DNA of 64,000 bases, from positions 682,001 through 746,000 of the forward strand of contig JAALGY010000017.1 in the NCBI GenBank assembly GCA_032358165.1, given 5' to 3'. The notes below the pieces were generated by a model. That model saw only the letters and a list, made by a program, of their open reading frames with translations, did no database searches and had not been told where the DNA came from. This document shows positions 10,379 to 22,552 of the stretch, in pieces (position 1 is the stretch's first letter; each line of letters starts with the position of its first letter). This DNA is from Diplosphaera chodatii (Eukaryota; Chlorophyta; Trebouxiophyceae; Prasiolales; Stichococcaceae). The translations under genes were made by a program, and so were the position numbers.

Positions 10379-13300
10379 ATGCCAATGACTACAATCCGCA
10401 GCTTCTGTGCAGCAATCCCCTTGCAACCGCTGACAAACGCTGCACCACAGTCTGCCCCAACTGGCAGCGCACATGCGGCCCAGGGACGCTCCGCTGACGG
10501 AGCAGGCAGTGCCTCCCGGCATGCACCGCCGCTTGCGCAGCATGCTGCAGCGCCCGATCCACTGCAGGCAGCTGCTGCGCTCGCACATGCACATGTTCCG
10601 CCGCAGCAGCCTGGCATGACACCTGCCACGCCGCCGGCAGCAGCTGCAGCGGCACCGTCGATCAATGGTGGCTCAGGTACAAAGCATCCATGAATTCATC
10701 TGCTGGCGGCATCCTGATGATCTCACACATGCTGGCGCTGACAGATCGCACACATGGTGGCGCAGCCGGGTCAACGGCTGCCATGCCACGCAAGCGGAAG
10801 CGCCCTTTTGCAGCCGGTGCAGCTGCGGCAGCATCTGCACAGCCGACGCGCATGCGCTCTACCGCGGACCGTGCAGCCAACGCACTTGCACAGCAGCACA
10901 GGCGGCAGCTGACTCTTGCCGCTCGTGCAGCTGCTGCAACGCCTGCCATGCCGCCGCAGCGCCGTCTCGTTGTAAACTTGAAGGTGGATTACGTCAGCCT
11001 CCAGAGTCCCCCGTGGATGCCAAAACGCGAGCTGCTGAAGCTGTTTGGCGACGACTACCCCGACTACCTGCAAGGCCAACACGAGTTCGTCGACATATGC
11101 ACGGAGGCAGATGACGAGCGGTACTACATGAGGGTCCCTGATGACGACGGCTTCCAGATACCGAGGGACAGCATCTGCAACAAGATGCAGCGCTATCTGG
11201 CGGCTACCGGCCAGCACCGGGGCAGCTGTCCCATGCTGGAGGTCAGGCGCCTGCCGCGAACTGACCCACACAGCCTGGAAGCCCTCGGCATGCGGCTGGT
11301 GCCCAGCCCCAACGACGATGGCAGCTGTCCTGTAGGCCCTGCGCAGATGGCAGCCAACCGTCCTCAAGGGGGCCCAAGCGGCAGCAGCGCAGCGCAACCC
11401 CCAGCTGCCGCCGTCCGCCGCCGTGCTGGCAAAGCAGCTGCCGCCGCGACTGCGTCAAAACGCATGCGCCCATGCGCTGCGCAAGGGGCAGCTGCTGAAA
11501 CAGCTGGTGCGATGGCAGTGCGCAGACGCCCTGCCACCCCCAGTGCAGCTGCTGCTGCAGCGCCTGCCGCACCGCCGCAGCGCCGTCCCTCTGCCGTGCA
11601 TGGTGCAGCTGCCACAGCTACAGCCACTCCAGCGCAGTGCAACAGCCTGGTTGCTGCCCAGCAGCCAGCAGCAGCAGGTGCAGGCCCATCGCAGTGTGCA
11701 CCCCAACACTCAATGCAGCCTGCCATGACAACGGCCTTGCAGGCTCCTGCAGGTGAATACCGCATCATTCATCTCCCCCTGCCTGTAGGCTGTTTTAGTG
11801 TTGTCACTATGTCTTCAAGTCCATCATGCGATTGCATGCACGCCAGAGCCCCGAATGTTGCAGTGTAGATCCGTTCTGCAATAGAGTGATGTGCAGCCCC
11901 TATCATGTGCGACCTGGCAGCCTGCTGACGGCACAGCTGCTGACGCTGAAAGTGATCGACAGCGGTCACAAGTTATGGGACATACGCCCGTCAAGCGGCC
12001 CACCGTTTGTACCTGCAGTGGCCAGTGCACCTGCAACATCGCCGCAATGGTGGCAGGTCAACGTCTTCGAGTCGATGTGGCTGGAAGCATCTCTCAAGGT
12101 CACGCGGGCGCTCTTCCTGGGGCGCACACGCCGAGGGAAGGACCCGCCTACCCACCTGAAGTTGTTCACCAGCCGAGCAGCGGAGGTCAGTGACTATGTA
12201 CTGCGCGTAACACACTGCGCTGGATCATCGTATGGTGACGAGCGTTGTAGTGCTGGTCAGCTATGTTGATGTCAACAGGTGTACCGTGGTGCCTCCCCGC
12301 AGGCTGCAGGTACTGGCACGGAGGTGCGTAGCTCGCCCTGGAAAAACTGTGCCCTGGGCGTGATAAAGTCGCAGTGGCAGCCAATCAGAGCAGCGCTTGC
12401 AGCACAGCTTGACCCGCCCGACATCGACCTGCCAGCTGGGACCCGGCTCCGCATATGTGCTGGCGTCAGGGAGGAGCATGTCATTGTTCAGCTGGCGCCA
12501 CCCGGCATGCCGTGGGGCACCGAGCTCCAAACTGCCGCGCTTAAGTTCTTGGAGGCGAACGTACCTGGTTGCGATGCCCATGGGGCGCTCCCAAAGCAGC
12601 CACGGCATGAACCGGGGCAGCCTGGGGGCAAGCAGACAGCGTCAGCGGCGGCGGCGGCCCCGGAGCAGCGGGGCGGCCGCGAAGCCGCGGCTGCAGCTGT
12701 GGACACCAGCAGCGCCGGGCCTGCTGGCGGCGCCCGCGGCGGTTCTGGCGGGGGCAGCGGGCCGCCTGCACGTCAGCCGCCGCCAGCACAGGCTGCGCAT
12801 CCGGGCGGCAGTGGGCGGATTACTAATGGTGGCGATGGTGCTGAGGTGCCCAGTGCTGGCAACCGCAAGGTTTGCCGGACGCCAGATCGGCTCGCAACTG
12901 CAGCACCGGCTCCAAACTCTGAGGCGGGTCCACCAGGCAGTAGTGCAGCGCAAGCCATTGCTGCTGGCCCCTGCAGTGGCGGCGGTGCAGCTGCCACAGC
13001 GGCTGCAACCTCACGCCAGCGTGGGCGCCCTGCCGCTGCCGATGCCGACGCACCTGCGGCTGCGACACAGCGGAAGCGCAGCCGGCCCGTTAGCAGTGGT
13101 ACAGCTGCCACAGCGCCTGCCACGCCGCCGCAGCGTAGTCCGCCTGTCACTGTGGCTGCAGCTGCCATGCCGGCAAGTGCAGCGCCAGCGCAGCAAAAAC
13201 GCTCTGCTGTCGTCCTTCAGCAAGCGGAGCCAGGCGCAGGCCCGTCACAGCCTGCACCCCAGCAGGCAGCGCCGCCTGCTGTGCTGGCTGCGCAGCCCCC

Positions 13301-13994
13301 TGCAGGTAGGCGCATCACTAGGTCCCTGTCAGATGGTGTCCTCCCGCAATCTACTGCAAGTCTGCAACCTTGCAGTGTGTTGACGCATACACCATGCACC
13401 GGCATGCACACTGCAAGACCAAGTGCTGCAGTGTGGACGCTACCTGTCAGCGAGAGTGATGCTGGTGTCTGTCAGTGGCAGATGGGGCTGTCGGCAGGCT
13501 CATGGCTGAGACGTGTGCGGCACAGCCAGTTGTGGCAGAACGCGATGCAGCGCAGGTGAGGCTGCCACATCAGCAGCCCTGTGTAACACTGACCTGGACT
13601 GCACAGGATTGTGCTGCATGGGCAGCTGCCATTGTGTCGGCCTGCTGATGTGCACAGTGCGGGTTTGCGCAGGGGAGGCGAGCCAAGCTGGTCGCAGCGA
13701 ATGCCCACCTGGCGGGCGCCATGGCCCGGGTGACGGCCTGTGGTCAGGCGGCGGAGGGCGTGGAGGACCTCCTGCTGCACTGGGCCAGCATGACGAACAG
13801 TCTGGCCGCCGCCTTCACTGCAGTGGGCCCGTCCCGCCCGACAGGTGCTGCGCTCACGAATGGTAGGGCCCATACTCCTGCCCGCATGCATGCGGCAGGG
13901 TTGATGCGTGTGCAGCTGCACGCTGAAGTGGTCTCGAAGTAGTCTCGAAAATGTGGTGTCCGCTATTGCAGGTGCTGGACCCAGCTGCTTGTAG
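10379..13994 (+). CDS. F3: modular family protein S-B-N-A-T (916 aa)
   Basis: Seven exons: S 10379-10676, B 10745-11752, N 12019-12185, A 12303-13305, an 80-nt form of the mini-exon 13476-13555, T 13673-13844 and a 23-nt last exon 13972-13994 (GAGPSCL then TAG). The sum is 2751 nt, divisible by three. The S exon has PLAQHAAAP; the B exon opens with PRKRKRPF and has a divergent B core (LLKLFGDDYPDYL, MQRYLAATG, MLEVRRLP). N and A are near copies of the second N-A pair of F1, introns included. The order is unusual: B precedes N-A as an extra phase 1-1 exon. T is of a second type (KLVAANAHLAGAM, GVEDLLLHWASMTN). The start could instead be another nearby ATG. Confidence 0.75.
13350..13904 (+). 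repeat. Left arm of a large inverted repeat (F3 3' end)
   Basis: Matches the reverse complement of about 14660-15225, covering the intron, 80-nt exon, T exon and the sequence just after it (ggtagggcccatactcctgc and beyond). Identity is very high, with a few substitutions and a one-base indel. The inner limit is sharp at about 13903. Confidence 0.85.
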
Positions 13995-14831
13995 TCGCTG
14001 CAATGCAATATAGGATGCGGGAGCTGCAGTTGTTTCGAACAGAAGGATGTCTTCACGAGAAGTGTACACAGGATATCACAGCAGCACCTGATCGCATTTG
14101 TGCAGCAAGCATAAGGACAAGCAGTGCGACGTGCAGTTTGCAGTTGCAGTATGCGGTCAACATCACGCAGGGTGGTCCTGGATTGAGCTGAGTTGTGGAC
14201 AGCCTGATGTTCAATGTGCACGTATGCTATTGCATTTTGCCAATGTTCTCATGGGCATACTGTACAACTGATGACTTGAAAATGCCTGACAGAGCGGGAT
14301 AAGATGGCCGCCAAACAAGCCCAGATGCGGAGCACATCACATGAAAAGCCTGGTTGCAAGTTAGGCACTACAGAGATATGATCGTGCCGCCTGACATGCC
14401 TTGCCAGGTCTGCATGCCTGCACTGCACGCGAGGCCATGGAGTGGGCCTGGCTGCCTCGTCAACCTGCAGGGACAGACAAGCAGCATGTGAAACCCACGA
14501 CTGCACACGTCTTATATCACTGCAAGGACAGCATATCCAGGAGTGCAGCCGTGCAGCCCTGCTGATGGCATGGCCCATTGTATGCACACCAAGTGCGCAA
14601 GCCGCCAGCACGCTCTCCCCAAGCAATGCGGGTTTCGTGGAAAACCCATGGCCGGCTGCACCAACCCTGCCGCATGCATGCGGGCAGGAGTATGGGCCCT
14701 ACCATTCGTGAGCGCAGCACCTGTCGGGCGGGACGGGCCCACTGCAGTGAAGGCGGCGGCCAGACTGTTCGTCATGCTGGCCCAGTGCAGCAGGAGGTCC
14801 TCCACGCCGTCCGCCGCCTGACCACAGGCCG
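13995..14831. other. Spacer of the inverted repeat between convergent F3 and F4
   Basis: The unique part is about 13905-14660. No convincing exon. The F3 last exon (13972-13994) lies at its left edge, and the right arm breaks off before an equivalent last exon for F4. Confidence 0.5.
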
Positions 14832-15225
14832 TCACCCGGCCATGGCGCCCGCCAGGTGGGCATTCGCTGCGACCAGCTTGGCTCGCCTCCCCTGCGCAGA
14901 CCCGCACTGTGCACGTCAGCAGGCCGACACAATGGCAACTGCCCATGCAGCACAATCCTGTGCAGTCCAGGTCAGTGTTACACAGGGCTGCTGATGTGGC
15001 AGCCTCACCTGCGCTGCATCGCGTTCTGCCACAACTGGCTGTGCCGCACACGTCTCAGCCATGAGCCTGCCGACAGCCCCATCTGCCACTGACAGACACC
15101 AGCATCACTCTCACTAACAGGTAGCGTCCACACTGCAGCACTTGGTCTTGCAGTGTGCATGCCGGTGCATGGTGTATGTGTCAACCCACTGCAAGGTTGC
15201 AGTAGCTTGCAGGAAGGTACCATGT
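14660..15225 (-). repeat. Right arm of a large inverted repeat (F4 3' end)
   Basis: Reverse-complement partner of 13350-13904. It lacks one C within the ATGGCCCGGG of the left arm (here ATGGCCGGG when read on -), which shifts the F4 T exon out of frame. Confidence 0.85.
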
Positions 15226-18020
15226 GACAGGGACTCAATGATGCATTAACTACCTGCAGGGGCCTGCGCAGCCCGCAGAGCAGGCGGCGCTGCCTGCTGG
15301 GGTGCAGGCTGTGATGGGCCTGCGCCTGGCTCCGCCTGCTGAGGCGCAGCGATAGAATGGTCGCGCTGCACTGGTGCTGCAGCTGCCGGCATGGCAGCTG
15401 CAGCCGCGGTGACTGGGGAGCTGCGTTGCGGCGGCGTGGCAGGCGCTGCACCAGAGGCGGCGGTGCGGCTGCGTTTCCGCTGCTTTGCAGCCACGGTGGC
15501 AGCTGCATTGGCAGCAGCAGGGCGGCTACGTTTCTGTGACGTTGGAGTCTCTGTGGCAGCACGACAGGGAGCGGCGGCAGCGGCTCGCGCTGCACCGCTT
15601 GGACCCGCCTGCGAGTGACCAGACTCACTGCCTCCGTCAAGGCTGCCGCTGACACTGCCATCCGGCTCAGAGCTGACGACAATCACATCCGAGCTCGCAG
15701 CTGGCGCGGCCTGCTGGCCAGGCTGCTGCTCGCCAGAAGCAGCCGTCGCCGCTGCTCGCACCCCCTCCCTCCGGCGGCGCGGCTGCCTTGGCTCACGGCG
15801 TGGCTGCTTCGGCAGCGCTCCATAGGAATCGCACCCGGGGATGTGCTCTTGCAGAAATCGTTTCGCATCTGCCTCCAGCTGCTTGTTGGACGGGAAGCCA
15901 GGCGGTGCCGGCTGGACAATGAGGTGGTCCTCACTGACACCTGTGCTAAGACGGAGCCTGGTTTTACTGGGTAGTTCGCTGCACGGCGGATGGCCGCCGC
16001 GCTGTGCTGCAAGTGCTGCTCTGATCGGCTGCCACTGGGACTTTCTGATGCCCAGGCGCCAGCCTTTGTTGAACGTACAGAAAACCTCCGTGCCACTGCC
16101 TGCAGTCTGCGGGAGGAACTGTGCAACATCATGATCATGATCTGTTGGCAACCAAGCAGCTTTCATGATCTAATGATCCGCTAGTCATGCAACTATGCTG
16201 CATGAATGTTTGCTGACCTCTGCCTCGTGGCTGATGAACAGTGTCAACTTGTGGCGGCGAGGCGGGTCCTCCCCCCGGCGAGCGCGCCCCAACAGGAGCG
16301 CCCTCGTGATTCTGACGCCTGCCACCAGCCACCTCCCTCTGGACACTGCGGCCGGCCACCATAGATGCGTCCTGCCATGCATATCGCCTGCGGGTTGAGG
16401 AAAAATGGGCAGTGTAGGGGACTGCCTATCTCCAGGGTTCGTGACTGCTGTTAGGAGCTGGCCGTCCCAGCAGGCTTGGAATCACCAGACCGTCAACTAT
16501 GCACGAAAGGAGTGCCTCGTACCTTGGCCAGCGATGCCAGCGGGTGCGGCAGGTTCAGTTGCCGGCGGCTGTGGGCCGGCGGCGGGCTGCTGGCCCGCCC
16601 GCTGCTCGGGCGCCGCTGCCGCTCTCAATCTGGCGTCTGGCCACTGTGGCGTGCCTTTGGCGTTGCACCCGCCAGGCACCGCTGCGTTCAGCACCTCAAG
16701 CGCATTGGCAGCCAGCTGATCGTCCGCGGGCATGCCGGGGGCCGGGTGCCGCACGATGATGTGCCCCTCCTTCCTGCCTGCGCTGAGGCTGAGCCTGGTG
16801 CCGGGGGCCAGCTCGGTGCGCGGCACGCCATTGCTGCGCGGCGGCAGCTGCGCTGCGAGGGCTGCGTTGACCGGCTTCCACTTCCAGCCTGCGATGCTCC
16901 AGCCCCAGCCGTACCTCTCCTTGCGGCGTACATCTGTGCCCTCCCCTGCGGCCTGTGGGAGGCGTGAAAGGCACCATGAGCACCAGGTTGCATTGCGTCT
17001 GGCACTGTTCAGCGTTTGACCGTTTGCGTTCAGCAGCAGAGTGCCGACCTCCGCCTGCTGGCTGATGAAGAATGTGAGGTCGGTAGGCGCGCCCCCTCCG
17101 CTGCTGGCACGCCTCAGCAACAGGGCCCGCACGAACATGGCGTTCACCAGCAGCTCCCCGCGATCATTCACTCTGGCCGGCCAGCACCGCGGCGGTTTTG
17201 CACGAGCACTGGCGCCTGCGCTGACACAATCAGCAACGCCATTGGCCTGCCTCAGCAGCTGTGACATTGCCAGAATGCCATGCACATATGGCAAGGGTGT
17301 CTGTACCGCACTACTGCGGCTGTCATCTGCACCGGGACATTCGGTGCTCAGGTATGCATGCAAGGGCATGAAGGAATTGTGGGACGAGGGGTGCATCAGC
17401 ACACGGAACGGAGGGGAGGTGTCTGACGCGGTGTGTACCTGCAGGGATCGGCAAGGCCGGCGCAGGCTGGCTGGGTTCAGGGTGGGATGAGCAAGCCGCT
17501 GGCGCTTGCCGAGGGGCAGCAGCGGGACCGTTGCTCGGCGCAGGGGCGGCAGCATCTGTTGCAGCTGCACCCGGCGTGGCAGGGAGACTGTGCTGCGGCG
17601 GCGTGGCAGGCGCTGCAGTGACTGTGCCACCAGCTGCAGGATCTGCGGGCTTGCGCTGCTGCGGCTCTGCAGGCGGCGTGGCAGGTTCGCCCCCGGCGCT
17701 TGGGTCCCGCTGTGGGGCGCCAGCCTGTGCTGCAACAGTGGCAGCCTGCTGCTTCGCCCCCACCGCTGCTGCCATTCCACCATTACTGTCGCCTCCTCCG
17801 GGCCAGCGGTCAGCTTGAGTGCCGCCTGCAGGTGGAAAGCATCGTTGATACAGTGGGCCACTCAGGCAATACTGTCAATTCCAGCATCTGTGACATCACC
17901 AGACCGCCAACAGGACTTGAGGAGGGCTGCATCCGTACTTGAGCCACCACTGCCCGGCGGTCCCGCTGAACCTGCTGCCAAGGGCTGCATGCCAGATGAT
18001 GTGCCAGGGGCCTGCGGCAT
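14832..18020 (-). CDS. F4: S-x-N-A-N-A-T family member with truncated T (742 aa)
   Basis: Exons read on -: S 18020-17939, a degenerate linker exon 17825-17439 (Ala/Pro-rich, APATPPQHSLP, no A or B core), N 17215-17049 (RCWPARV, FFISQQAEV), A 16952-16523, second N 16387-16218 (LWWPAAV), second A 16106-15254, 80-nt mini-exon 15088-15009, and T from 14891. All introns are GT-AG with consistent phases. The S donor region (gtacggatgca) matches F1. T carries a one-base deletion relative to F3, so translation stops at TGA 14832-14834 after 19 residues of T. The architecture mirrors F1 (two N-A pairs, no B). It may be functional with a short tail, or an early pseudogene. Confidence 0.68.
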
Positions 18021-19265
18021 CCCGCTCGCAGGGGTGTCGGCGGGCCGAGTCAAAGCCTGCAGCGGGTCGAACAAAGCAGCGCACTGAGCAAGCGACGGTC
18101 CTTCCTGGCAATCTGGCAAGGCAACTTCCTGCAGACCGTGCTATGTGGCAGGTGGGCCAGCAGGCGCCCAGTACCTGTGCATCCGCCAATGGTACTGCTA
18201 GGGCATGGGTGTCGGCAATCACCAGACTCCGATCACTGGGCTGGCGTTGCATCATTGTCAAGCCTTGCTAATTGTCTGATCACTGCTTGCGAGCGAATGA
18301 TCCTCACAGTACAACTCTGCGCATGTCAGCAGCAGTGGCGTCATCGACCGCATGCGCTGTCTCGAACACGACACAGCCGTCCTGCATGACCGCAGAATGG
18401 AGGTGTATGATCTGCTACGTGGACTTTTGACAGTCTGAAATGCCAGCAGATCATTGAAGTGCGACTGCGCCACTGCTGAAGGGCACCCTCGGATCAGATT
18501 CATGCCTGCTCGGGCACAGCCATCACCACTTCCTACTTCCTCCACTGTCTGGCACATGAGGTAGCATCTGATAAGCTGCTGCAAATCTTGGTTGAGCAGC
18601 TAGTTGCACATGTCGAACATCGGCATTGGACAAGAAACAATTCTACGCCACCAGTGCTGCACGTCCCAGTATATACTGGGTACATATGGTTTGCACAGCG
18701 CCCGATTTGGCCTTCACGTTAGTGGCCATAAACGGCGTACCGGTAACCAGAGGGCATTTGCCAAACAACCACAGATAACTGATATTGGTGCTCTGGGGTC
18801 TCAGCATGCAGTCTATGACATATTCCTGTAGTAGCTGAGCAAGCAAAGTGTCAGGCTGGATGCATTAGACTGAGCAGCGGCAGTGCCTACCCTAGTTTGC
18901 ACATGTCACACACCACAGTGCTGAGCTCCTGATCACACAAAGCGTCTGAAAGCTGCAGGTGAGCTCAAGCTGCTTGTTGTGCACCGTTGTGCACCATGGC
19001 TTGCCAGATCATGAACCTGCGCAGCGCCTGGGGTCTTGGGGTGAACCCGGCGGTGTCGTCAAGTCAATGCAACCTGCAAGGAGGATGGAGGTCTGAACCG
19101 TGCAACGTAGTGTGGACGTCTGCAGCGAATGGCGTGACTGACTCGCCGTGTTGCATCACAGCCCTACAGCGAAGGCAAGGTGCACTCCCAGGGCATAAGC
19201 TTGACATGGACGCACAACCAGCTGGATCTGCCCCATGTGAGCAGCTGAGATATATGGTGCATCAC
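18021..19265. other. Intergenic between F4 and F5, with a 16-nt palindrome
   Basis: No convincing coding exon. cccagtatatactggg at 18665-18680 is a perfect palindrome. The last exon of F5, if spliced, should lie at about 19000-19260, but no 23-nt last exon of the usual type was found. Confidence 0.45.
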
Positions 19266-21743
19266 CTGTTTGGCGGGACGGCGCCACCGCAGTGAAGGCG
19301 GCGGCCAGACTGTTCGTCATGCTGGCCCAGTGCAGCAGGAGGTCCTCCACGCCGTCCGCCGCCCGCCCGCCGGCTGTGACCTGGGCCATGGCGCCCGCCA
19401 GGTGGGCATTCGCTGCGACCAGCTTGGCTAGCCTCCCCTGCACATGTCCCAGGCAGGGGTCTGCGGGTCAACACTACGCCACCTGTCCCTGCAGGCAGCT
19501 GTCATGCTCCCGGACAAACTCTAGGCAGGTACAGAGCTGCTGATGAGGCTCACCTGCGATGCGTTGCCGGGCGTCACACCTGTAAACATCACACGCACAT
19601 ATCAGTCACCAGGCCATCCAAACAGCCTGCGCAAGCCAAGGATGAGCGTGTACTCGCATGAATGATACACCATCATTGGCACAGACAGGGAGTATGCTGC
19701 AGCGCATGCTCAGTGAAGAAGGGATATGGCAACAATAAGCAGCACCTTCAGGGGCCTGCGAGGCCGGCACAGCAGGCTGTGGTGTCTGCTGGAGCGCAGG
19801 CTGCGATGGGCCTGCACCTGCTGCTGGCTGATGAGGGTCAGCGGGACGGCAGCTGCGATGCGGCGGCATTGCATCCGCCATGCCAGCTGCACCAGCGGCG
19901 GCAGATGGACAGCGCTGCGACGGCGTGACCGGCGCTGCAACAGCTGCGCCGGCGCCACCGTCGGAGCTGGGAACGGCCTCGGGCTGTGCTGCAGTGCTGG
20001 CCCCCTGGGCCCCCTGTGGGGCGTCAACCTGTGCTGCGCTCGCAGCCGGCGGCTGCCCTCTGCGGCGCTTGGCCGGACGATGGCAGGCGGCGCTGCTCGG
20101 CCCGGCGGCTGCGTGACTGTCTGCTGTCAGCTGACCAGCTGCTGCGCCCTGCTGGCTGCCATATCTCCGCACGCTGAGGGCGTAGGGGCTGAGCATGCCG
20201 TCCCGAACGGTACGCTCGAACACGATGGTGCAGGTGCTGCCCGGCACGGGCGCTTCCTGCTGACGGCAGATCTGCTGCATCTGGAGGCGGGCGACCTTTG
20301 GCAGCTCCAGGATGCCGCCCGGCCGCACCTTTGCTGTGCACCATGGCACGCTGGCGCCCGGCGTGTAGATGTGCACTGCTGTCTTGGGGTCCAAGGCGCA
20401 ACTGAACAGCTTGCGCATCTGACATGATGTCACAATGGCGCGCGCGTTGGGGTCATCGGCCTTCAGCTTGACGTGAGCAGCAGCATGGCCGCCGTCCGGC
20501 GGCACCTGCCAGCTGTTGCCGCTGGAGTCTGCAGGCTGTCCTGTTGTCGGCTGGGACTCGGATGAGTCGCTGCCCCCGCCGTGGCTGCCACTGGCGCTGC
20601 CAGCCGGCTCGGAGCTGCTGGCATCCGCGTCTGAGCTCACAGCTTCGTTCTGCACGCCCTGCTGGGCACCCCGCTGCTTGGGAGGGGCAGCCCCTGCCGC
20701 TGCTGATGCTTTCCGCTTCCGGCCCTGCTGCTTTGGCTCACGGCCTGTACGCCTTGGGAACGCTCCGTGGGCAGTGCACCCGGGAATTGCAATCTGCAAG
20801 AGCCTGGTCGCATCGGCGCTCAGCTCGTCATCTGACGGCATGTCAGCCGGTCGCAACCGAATGATGATGTGGCCATCACTGCCGTCATTGCTGCTATCAA
20901 TGCTGCCTGAGCTCAGGACGAGGCGTGTCCCAGGCAGAAGCTCGCTGCGTGCCGGGGCATTGCTGCGCTGTGCTGCGAGTGCTGCATTGACCTGCTTCCA
21001 CCGCGTCGGCTGGATATCGAGCGTCCAGTTGTCCTTGGTGTGAGGCACGTCCCAACCTACGCCTCTGGCCTGTGCAGAGGCACCAATGCACGTCCGTTAG
21101 CAACGCAGCGTCTGACGTAGTCTGACACATTCCGTCATGTCAGCGCACCAATCCAGTGTCACTGACCTCGGCTGATCGGCTGGTGAAGAACCTGAGGCGC
21201 TTTGGCGGCGCCTCCCCTCGGCTTCGGATGTGACGCTCCAGGTGGAGCAGCCTGGTGTATTTGCAGTGCACCATCAGGCACCCATTGTTCAGCACCCTGC
21301 CGGGCCACCATCGCTGTGTTTCGTCTGGGGCACTGGCGCCTGCAAACCAGAGCACTTGGCAATCTCATTGGACGCTCACCAATGATGTCAGCAGCAGCAC
21401 CAACCCATGATCAGCATGTCGAGCCACATGTGACTGGTGATCTCGTGCCTTGGCCATCGCCATTTGCGGGTCCTGCAGAGTCGATGTCCTCAGCCTCTAG
21501 ATCGCCTGTTGCATCCGGCAGGGTGCTTGCTAGGGCATCAGCCACCTGACCACCTCCATGCGGCGCCGCGGAGGCCTGCTGAGGCAGCGGCGCCGTCTGC
21601 TGTGTATCGACTGATGCACTGGTATCAGAGCAGGTGATTGCTGCAGATGCACTGCCAGCTTGGGCGTCATCTGCCTGTGGCCGTGGTAGAGCGTTGCTGT
21701 GCTTAGGACATGGATCGCAGTCGCCAGCGATGTTCTGCTCCAT
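19266..21743 (-). CDS. F5: modular family protein S-N-A-B-T (at least 663 aa, 3' end unresolved)
   Basis: Exons on -: S from ATG 21743, N 21339-21167, A+B 21069-19746, mini-exon 19579-19554 (26 nt), T 19437-19266. S contains TQQTAPLPQQASAAP. N reads QRWWPGRVL and RFFTSRSAEV, the cleanest example of the module. A has VNAALAAQ, GTRLVLSSG and IIIRLRPADMPSD; B has IYTPGASVPW, LELPK, IVFERTVRDG and SPYALSVRR. Basic clusters (GRKRKAS, KRRRGQ) suggest nuclear location. The S to N intron lacks a good GT donor: either a GC donor (exon ending 21449) or a weak GT site (ending 21428) keeps phase 1. T is of the F3/F4 type and in frame, without the F4 deletion. The stop codon is not resolved. Confidence 0.7.
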
Positions 21744-22552
21744 TATGCCTTTGCATTTCTAGTTCAGCAAATCGTGATCACAGGCAAAGGAGAATCAGAG
21801 GTGTTGTGATTCAGTGCATGGCCATCCGCAGCGTCGTCACCTAAGGGCACTGGCTTCTTGCTGAAGCAGTTGCTGCCTGGCAGAAGAGAAGTGTACAAAG
21901 CTTCGACAACGCGGTGCGCCCTGCATGCATCACGCAGTGCTGTCTTGCTGTCACTGATCTCGGCAATAAGTTGGCAGTAAGTAGATCATGTTTGGGGGCA
22001 CCCACTCAAGGGTGGGGCCAGATCGCTGTTCCTCTGGGTATGTCAACTCAACAACTTGGGTATCTCGCCCCTGCTGCACTTCCCCTTCTACTGTAGCGGG
22101 TGACCACTGTACTGCTACAGCTTGCATGTCTGCTGCCAACGCTGGCAAGAGGTTGTGCCATGGTAAGCAGCACAAAGGAAGGCCTGGGGATTATGGTGGG
22201 GCGGCGCAGTTGTTGTAACATCCCATGTCAACCATATGCTGGCCGATAAGACATATCAGCAGAACTGTTTTTGTCATCGAACATATTCTGTGCAGCATTG
22301 CACTAGTACGACCTGCCGACAACATACGTGCACACGCTGCACGACAGATGGCTGCCCTCCCCGGCTAGTTTACACACATCCTGCAAGCAAGTGAGGACGC
22401 CCATCAGTCCTACACACGCACATGTTGCACGAGACCGGCACCCATGTTCAGCAACACATACAGCACACACGCTCGAGATGCGTCATTGCTGCCATTTAAC
22501 AAGGCTGGGTCGTTACAAGACTGGAGACTCCTGTGCACACCTGCACACCTTG
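21744..22552. other. Intergenic between F5 and F6
   Basis: No coding exon recognised. On -, a TGTAA lies at about 22513, roughly 40 nt after the F6 stop, and could be its polyadenylation signal. Confidence 0.4.

Noticed and set aside
16497..17861. 454-codon open frame on - as one protein
   Set aside because: It reads through two in-frame introns of F4. N and A are real, but the stretches between them are intron, and its first part is the wrong frame of the linker exon.
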